Assembly: GCA_030378015.1 (NCBI GenBank)
Contig: JAUCGG010000005.1
Location: 1 to 59,648 of the forward strand
Reading direction: 5' to 3'
Source of the DNA: Desulfococcaceae bacterium HSG8
Lineage (GTDB): Bacteria > Desulfobacterota > Desulfobacteria > Desulfobacterales > 4be13
Length of the DNA stretch: 59,648 nt
The notes below the pieces were generated by a model. That model made no database searches, was not told where the DNA came from, and saw nothing but the letters and a program-made list of their open reading frames with translations. The position numbers and the translations under genes were made by a program. Shown in pieces: positions 54,473 through 59,648 of the stretch. How positions within the stretch are numbered: the stretch's first letter is position 1; every line of letters starts with the position of its first letter.

Positions 54473-54688
54473 CTGATTATAACGGATTTAGGGGATGCCC
54501 CGGTTCCGGGAGTCTGCCCGCGGCTTTCCGTTTTTACAAGGCCTGACGGGCATTCCCCGGAAACGGCAGCTTCCGAAGAAAAAATATGCAGGCCATCCGG
54601 TCCGCAATGTTCTGGAACGGACAGATCTGCCGTTTTGCTGTTTAATAATTTCAGGATGTTGTGCCCTCCCTAAATCCGTTATAATCAG
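54473..54688. mobile_element. 216-bp MITE with perfect 21-bp ends and 8-bp duplication
   Basis: Both ends begin CTGATTATAACGGATTTAGG (21 bp identical when read inwards). AATTTATC is duplicated at 54465-54472 and 54689-54696. The interior is GC-rich with a CCCCGG...CCGGGG-type structure and no ORF. The identical ends and duplication suggest a recent insertion. Confidence 0.85.
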
Positions 54689-54821
54689 AATTTATCATAT
54701 GTGATATGCAACCTACTTTTGGGGAATGCTCCCAAGCAAGGGCGATATTCTGAAATATGAAATACATTTAAATTTAAAAATATAGCGAGAAAATAAAGGC
54801 TGACGAAAGCCGGTATCGTCC

Positions 54822-56708
54822 TCATCCGCCCTGGATATTCAGAACATATCCGATCTTTCTCAGCCCTTTCCGGAACTGTTTTTCCTTGTCTTTGGGAACC
54901 ACAATATAATTTTTTCCGGCCAGGAAACAGAGCTTTTTCAAGCCGCTGTCATTGGCGATCAGTTGGGCGATACTGCTGTCAGCGCATTTGATCAGGCGGG
55001 CGTCGCCCATATCCTGCACCATACGGATACGCCGGGCAGTATCATCAAGAAAGGCTTCTACCGGCTGGGGCAGCGCTCCTTTGTTCCGCTCATTCAGAAA
55101 AGTGATGATACCGCTGATATCCACTCCTTCCTCCACAGCCTGAAGGAGCTTCGGAAGCGAGAGATGCCAGACCCTTTCGGATTTTCGCATACAGAACCGA
55201 TCTAAGAAAAGTTCATCCGAGGATGAGCCGGACGCCAGGGAGGTGATGTCCATATTGGGAAGGACCCGCAATGATGCCTCATCATGAAATGTCGGTGTGT
55301 ATTCATCCTTCTGACCGAGAATCCATGCGCCCAGGGAATTGAGACGCAGGGCATACAATCCGTCATATCGGCTCAGGCAGGAATAATCATCCGCGCCCCA
55401 GAGATCCAGATGGTCGCTGACAGCTCCCCAGGGCGGAATCAGGGCAACATCAATGAGACCAAGGGTTGCCGCATATTCCAGGAGAAAGGCACGGCCAAAC
55501 CGGGCATCCACATGATCCCATTTCACATGGTTGTATCCGAGACTGCCGTAATTGGGATCGCCGATATATAAATGCCAGTATTCCCGCACCACATCAAAGC
55601 GATGGCCTTTGGCTATCAGGAAGTCGAAGAAATCCCCTGTTTTCATCCAGACCCCTTCTTCCGTTTCATACAGGGCATCGGCAATATTCTCCCGACTGGG
55701 TGCGGCAACGTATAAAGGGCGTTTCCGGGATTTCTGCCCCTTGAATATATCTATCCGGCTCATCTCATGAAAATTTTTGTTTTTCAGCCATCGTTCCCAC
55801 AGGGTTTTAAGAACTTCCAGAGCGGGCTTTTTCATGGCTGCCCGCCCGGTGCGGCCGAGTTCCAGTTTTGTACCGTTTATTTTGACCAGATTTGCGGCCT
55901 GCAGGAGCATTGTCCAGGCAAAAGGGCGTATGCCGGCATCGCCCATCCGGATATCATATTCACTTTTTGCTTCTGCATCATCCGGGTAAAAATCCCCGCC
56001 GGAAAGAGCGTTTCGGATGTTTTTGCAGGCAGTTTTCGTGGGACGTCCGGTTTTTGCACTTACACTGATTTTTCCCATATCCGCGAGCTGCAAAATTATC
56101 ATCAGATCATTTATGGCCGCCTGTTCGGTGGAATGTTGCACCAGCGTCGCTTCCCCGTATTTTTTCCACCCGGTAAGTATTGTGACGGTTTCGGGCAATT
56201 CCTCCACGGACAGAACCTCGACTTCCCCGGGTTCGGGCACAAATGACTTTATCCTATTCAGCATGTCCAGCGGCATACCATGTGATACCATGAACAATGC
56301 CAGGGGAGGAAATATAAAAGGCTCCTTGTTTCTTCCCCACCCGTAATCATAGGTTGACCAGGTGAGCCGAGGGAACTCTCCGTATTTTGCCCGGAACCGG
56401 TCCCGATGAATGGTCCCGTCCCCGTGAACCACCTCCTGAATAGCGGCCTGTTCCAGGTCGGTCATCTTTTTTTCATAGATAAATTTCAGGAAAGACTTGT
56501 CCCTGAGACAGGTAAGGATCCATTGCACCCGGTCTGCTTTTTTGGATGGCAGCCCCCCGGCTTTGGACGGAATATCCAGTCCGGCAGGTTTGATCCGGCT
56601 CTCTTTCAGCGCATTTAAAAGGTATGCGCCGATCCTTTTTAAATCATCCACAACATATGCGCTCATCATCAGGTTTAATGATTTTGCCTGTTTATCTGAA
56701 TGTCTCAT
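54822..56708 (-). CDS. Helicase-associated protein, partner of XPB-type helicase
   Basis: A 628-residue cytoplasmic protein. It resembles the helicase-associated proteins encoded with bacterial XPB-type helicases: a conserved helical N-terminal half with winged-helix-like segments (around 225-290, the LELGRTGRAAMKKPALEVL segment) and a C-terminal segment (about 445-620, LRVLPNMDITSLASG...FCMRKSERVWHLSLPKLLQAV) similar to the XPB/Ssl2 N-terminal domain family. It has no ATPase motifs of its own. The helicase gene is on the same strand 1.0 kb upstream, with several mobile elements now between them. Role in DNA repair is inferred from that pairing. Confidence 0.7.
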   Translation of the reverse strand: MRHSDKQAKSLNLMMSAYVVDDLKRIGAYLLNALKESRIKPAGLDIPSKAGGLPSKKADRVQWILTCLRDKSFLKFIYEKKMTDLEQAAIQEVVHGDGTIHRDRFRAKYGEFPRLTWSTYDYGWGRNKEPFIFPPLALFMVSHGMPLDMLNRIKSFVPEPGEVEVLSVEELPETVTILTGWKKYGEATLVQHSTEQAAINDLMIILQLADMGKISVSAKTGRPTKTACKNIRNALSGGDFYPDDAEAKSEYDIRMGDAGIRPFAWTMLLQAANLVKINGTKLELGRTGRAAMKKPALEVLKTLWERWLKNKNFHEMSRIDIFKGQKSRKRPLYVAAPSRENIADALYETEEGVWMKTGDFFDFLIAKGHRFDVVREYWHLYIGDPNYGSLGYNHVKWDHVDARFGRAFLLEYAATLGLIDVALIPPWGAVSDHLDLWGADDYSCLSRYDGLYALRLNSLGAWILGQKDEYTPTFHDEASLRVLPNMDITSLASGSSSDELFLDRFCMRKSERVWHLSLPKLLQAVEEGVDISGIITFLNERNKGALPQPVEAFLDDTARRIRMVQDMGDARLIKCADSSIAQLIANDSGLKKLCFLAGKNYIVVPKDKEKQFRKGLRKIGYVLNIQGG

Positions 56709-56856
56709 TTTATCTCCTTAAATTAAATCTTGCTCTCCAAATAAATAACGGCATCCTTCACTTGTCAGTTTACTGTAGAACGATTTTTCAAATCGTTCCG
56801 AACGATTTGAAAAGTTCTGTAGTCAGAAAAAGTGTGTAAAGATGCTTAAATAATAT

Positions 56857-56962
56857 CAGTAGTACATCAACTTGTAAATTCTCCCCCCTTTAAAAAGGGG
56901 GCGAACTTAAAAAGTGGTGTAGTAGATCGAAAAACTTTCTGTCTGACAGTGGATTCCGGTTT
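56857..56962. mobile_element. MITE family 5 fragment split by a minimal family 2 element
   Basis: CAGTAG...GTAGATCGAAAAACTTTC, the family 5 end, is interrupted by a 59-bp family 2 element (56863-56921; TACATCAACTTGTAAATTC...GAACTTAAAAAGTGGTGTA) with GTAG on both sides. The family 5 part is then cut by the element starting at 56958. Confidence 0.65.
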
Positions 56963-57513
56963 TTATATGAAAGCCCGTAGCAATGCCAAACTATAAGTTT
57001 GCACGGGCGCATTTACAACTTGGGGGAGCAGTCCCGTAGGGACGACTGAAAATAGCCCGGCAATTTATTGCCGGGGCGGATGTCCCCGTTTTTCAGTCCC
57101 GCAGGGACGACTGAAAAGCTTTCAGTCGTCCCTGCGGAACCTGATAATCCGGGGGACCTCACCCGGCAATGAATTGCCGGGCTGTTTTCAGAAGTCCCTC
57201 CGGGACTGAAAGTTACTCCCCCAACTATAAATACGGGCGCATTTACAACTTGGGGGAGTCCCGGAGGGACGACTGAAAACAGCCCGGCAATTTATTGCCG
57301 GGGCGGATGTCCCCGTTTTTCAGTCCCGGAGGGACGACTGAAAAGCTTTCAGTCGTCCTACGGGACCTGATAATCCGGGGGACCTCACCCGGCAATGAAT
57401 TGCCGGGCTGTTTTCAGAAGTCCCTCCGGGACTGAAAGTTACTCCCCCAACTTATAAATACGCCCGTTTGGCACTCTGTTGTCCGCTGGCTTTCATATAA
57501 ACCTTCATGATCT
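56958..57513. mobile_element. Element with GGTTTATATGAAAGCC ends holding two family 4 copies
   Basis: TTTATATGAAAGCC (left) and GGCTTTCATATAAA (right) are inverted ends, with GCCAAAC / GTTTGGC just inside. Between them are two family 4 MITEs in tandem at 57005-57234 and 57235-57465, each GGGCGCATTTACAACTTGG...CCCCCAACT-ATAAATAC with GTCCCG..CGGGAC stems. The pair is nearly identical. Confidence 0.6.
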
Positions 57514-57578
57514 GACGGTCACAACGAAACATGAAAGTCGGAGCAGATGGCCACCCACCCTGCATTTTCGGGTGTTTT

Positions 57579-57701
57579 AGGTGATTTCCAGAAAAGAATA
57601 TACCAAGTACAGTTTGTAGTTCCGCGTTCAGGCGGTGTCATGCCGCCTGAACGCGGAACTGCAAACTTCAATCCGGTATGTTTTTTATTGGAAATCGCCT
57701 T
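57579..57701. mobile_element. MITE family 1 (copy 3)
   Basis: GGTGATTTCCAGAAAAGAAT ... TTTATTGGAAATCGCC, with a GTAGTTCCGCGTTCAGGCGG stem; TTA on both sides. It lies directly downstream of the XPB helicase stop. Confidence 0.7.
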
Positions 57702-57726
57702 ATTTTTGAGGAAATCCCTTATGAAT

Positions 57727-59400
57727 TTATGAAAAATTAAGTTCATAAGAGTATCCCTGTTCTGTTAAAAACAATTGGCGGTTCCGGGCATATTCCTCCT
57801 CCCGTGTATGTTGGGAAACCAGGGTGTAAAACCGGGCCTGATGCCCGTCTTTTTTGGGCCGCAGAATCCGTCCCAGGCGTTGAGCCTCTTCCTGGCGGGA
57901 ACCGAATATCCCTGAGACTTGGATGAGTACATCCGCGTCCGGCAGATCCAGGGCAAAATTGCCTACCCGGGACAGGATGAGGTGTCTGATCTGTCCATCC
58001 CGGAACTGACCGTAAAGCTCTTCACGTTTTTTAGGCGGGGTTTTACCATTGATCAGGGGATAGCTCAATGCTTTGGCAATACTGTTAAGCTGGCTGAGAT
58101 ATTCACCGATGATCAGGACCCGTGCATCCGGATGAGCGGCCACGATCTCACGCGCTGTTTCAAGCTTTCCGAGGTTCTCCGCGGCAATCCTGAACTGGCT
58201 CCGCCGGGGAGCCAGGGCATATTCCATTCGGAGTGATTCGGACATGGGAACACGGATCTCCGTACATACAGCGTCTGCAATCCAGCCCCCGGCTTCCAAA
58301 ACCCGCCAGGGCACATCATAGCGTTTGGGACCGATCAGGGCAAAGACATCTTCCTCCCGACCGTCCTCCCGGATCAGGGTAGCTGTCATCCCCAGACGCC
58401 GCCGAGCCTGGAGTTCTGCGGTAATGCGAAAGACCGGGGCCGGGAGGAGATGAACTTCGTCATAGATGATCAGTCCCCAGGATCGGGCATGGAACAGGCT
58501 GAAATGGGGGAAATCCGAATCCCTGTTGTGACGCCATGTCAGTATCTGATATGTGGACAGGGTGATGGGCCCGATATTCTTATGCTCCCCGGTATATTCT
58601 GCGATCATTTCATCGCTGATATCGGTTTTATCCAAAAGTTCCCGGTGCCATTGTTTTACAGAGGTAAGGTTCGTGGTCAGAATCAGGGCGGTCTGCTTCA
58701 GCCTTGCGATGGCGCTGATTCCGACAATGGTCTTGCCTGCTCCGCATGGAAGACAGATCACGCCGCTTCCGCCGAGATTACTGCCGGACTGATAAAAAGC
58801 TTCAAGGGCATCCTGCTGGTAGTCCCTGACAGAAAAGGCATCACCACCTGACCGGGCGGTCCTGGCCAGGCTGATGGAAATAGCCTCGCCGTCCGTAAAA
58901 CCGGCGCGGTCATCTGCGGGATAGCCGGCCTCCACCAATGCCTGCTTTAACACTCCCCGGTGAGCCGGGGAGATTCTGAAGCTGAGAGGTTCCGTCCGTT
59001 TTTCAAGCCAGGGAGATACATTTTTGTCCCGTGAAAGCAGTTCGGCAGTCGGCAGGTCCCTTACTGAAAGCTTCAGCGAATTGCCATCCTGCTCCAGGAT
59101 CACACACCCGTAGCGGTCTGCCAGATCCCGAATATCCGACAGGATAAATTCAGGCGGGGGATATTTGGCAAAGTTTGTGAGAGCGTCTGCCATTTCATCT
59201 GCGGCCATGCCGGCAGCACAGGCATTCCAGACAGAAAGCGGGGTCAGGCGGTAGGTGTGAACATGCTCAGGGCTTTTGACAAGTTCTGAGAAACGAGCCA
59301 ACTGCTCCCGAGCCGCATCCGCGTGCGGGGAATGGACATCCAGAAGTATCGTCCGGTCACTTTGGACGATCAGGGGATTCTCAAAAGGATTTTCCGACAT
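57727..59400 (-). CDS. XPB-type DNA helicase (SF2)
   Basis: A 557-residue DNA helicase. The first ~185 residues contain the helicase-associated/damage-recognition-like region typical of bacterial XPB. Motor motifs: Walker A PCGAGKT (220-224 for GAGKT), motif II DEVH (315-318), motif III TATLIRED and motif VI QRLGRILRP. XPB unwinds or remodels DNA at damaged sites. The ATG at 59400 is preceded by AAGGAGATAAA. The next gene on the strand, 1 kb away, is its helicase-associated partner. Confidence 0.87.
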   Translation of the reverse strand: MSENPFENPLIVQSDRTILLDVHSPHADAAREQLARFSELVKSPEHVHTYRLTPLSVWNACAAGMAADEMADALTNFAKYPPPEFILSDIRDLADRYGCVILEQDGNSLKLSVRDLPTAELLSRDKNVSPWLEKRTEPLSFRISPAHRGVLKQALVEAGYPADDRAGFTDGEAISISLARTARSGGDAFSVRDYQQDALEAFYQSGSNLGGSGVICLPCGAGKTIVGISAIARLKQTALILTTNLTSVKQWHRELLDKTDISDEMIAEYTGEHKNIGPITLSTYQILTWRHNRDSDFPHFSLFHARSWGLIIYDEVHLLPAPVFRITAELQARRRLGMTATLIREDGREEDVFALIGPKRYDVPWRVLEAGGWIADAVCTEIRVPMSESLRMEYALAPRRSQFRIAAENLGKLETAREIVAAHPDARVLIIGEYLSQLNSIAKALSYPLINGKTPPKKREELYGQFRDGQIRHLILSRVGNFALDLPDADVLIQVSGIFGSRQEEAQRLGRILRPKKDGHQARFYTLVSQHTREEEYARNRQLFLTEQGYSYELNFS

Positions 59401-59494
59401 TGATCGTTTTTTATCTCCTTGTAAAGCTGAAAATTTATATCAATAGCAATCAATCAGATATGAAAGAGCGGAAATTTTTGTTCCCGCTCGTCCG

Positions 59495-59545
59495 GGATTG
59501 GCAAATCCCGGGCATTTCCGGCTGATTTGCCAATCCGTCTGAAGC
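59495..59545. repeat. GATTGGCAAATCC hairpin
   Basis: GGGATTGGCAAATCCCGGGC and GATTTGCCAATCC form a short hairpin, same family as 28931 and 32155. Confidence 0.45.
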
Positions 59546-59617
59546 GTTTCCGATCTGCTGATAATTCAAACCTTGATTACCTTTGCGCGGTATCTTTGAA
59601 TTTATCCGTCCGGGCTA

Positions 59618-59648
59618 GTACAACAACTTGGAAATTCGTCACCCCTCT
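59618..59648. mobile_element. MITE family 2, cut by window end
   Basis: CTAG then TACAACAACTTGGAAATTCG matches the left end of family 2 elements; the rest is outside the window. Confidence 0.5.

Noticed and set aside
57005-57465. CRISPR-like array
   Set aside because: The repeats are two tandem copies of a palindromic element with no regular spacers and no cas genes nearby.

Overview
The window looks like an accessory-rich chromosomal segment of a Gram-negative bacterium, most likely Desulfobacterota of the Desulfonema / Desulfobacteraceae type. I infer this from several things together: a PhaR/phasin pair, a tungstate-binding TupA, large Cache/PAS signalling proteins, dockerin-like secreted proteins, and an unusual density of small palindromic mobile elements. 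No rRNA, tRNA or CRISPR array was seen, so the assignment is inference.

Layout. 1-6000 (+): two unrecognised genes (the first cut by the window edge), a P1B-like ATPase without the usual CPC motif, a group II intron and a DUF362 protein. 6300-18420 (+): two periplasmic substrate-binding proteins, a 1521-residue Cache-HAMP-PAS-SpoIIE phosphatase, an MscS channel and a tupA gene split by a 364-bp element, with five whole or broken group II introns and an IS91-type transposase remnant between them. 18680-26620 (+): a chemoreceptor, a type ISP-like restriction-modification enzyme, two attC-like hairpins, a secreted dockerin/deiminase/PEBP fusion and an SH3 protein. 26780-36840 (-): a nuclease-like protein, a secreted repeat protein, a membrane PAS/DnaQ fusion, a phasin-phaR operon with a visible operator over its promoter, and a nine-repeat secreted protein broken by the same element that splits tupA.

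36995-49876 (-) is the most interesting part. A CARF-sigma54 activator (RtcR-like) with a coupled 42-residue ORF lies upstream of a seven-gene, same-strand cluster: radical SAM protein, TPR histidine kinase, response regulator, second TPR kinase, second response regulator, AAA ATPase, PD-(D/E)xK-like nuclease. A well-formed sigma54 -24/-12 site sits about 40 nt before the first gene of the cluster. This suggests a ligand-triggered stress or defence system controlled by the CARF activator. 47990-59400 also holds a ParD-like antitoxin with a truncated toxin, a MOSC protein, serine acetyltransferase, a GT2 glycosyltransferase and an XPB-type helicase with its helicase-associated partner.

Intergenic spaces are packed with at least eight families of short inverted-repeat elements, several with clear target duplications and several nested in one another. 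Four group II intron 5' ends lie 20 nt downstream of an ATAACC-like box that resembles the left half of an attC site, so part of the window may descend from gene cassettes without a visible integrase.
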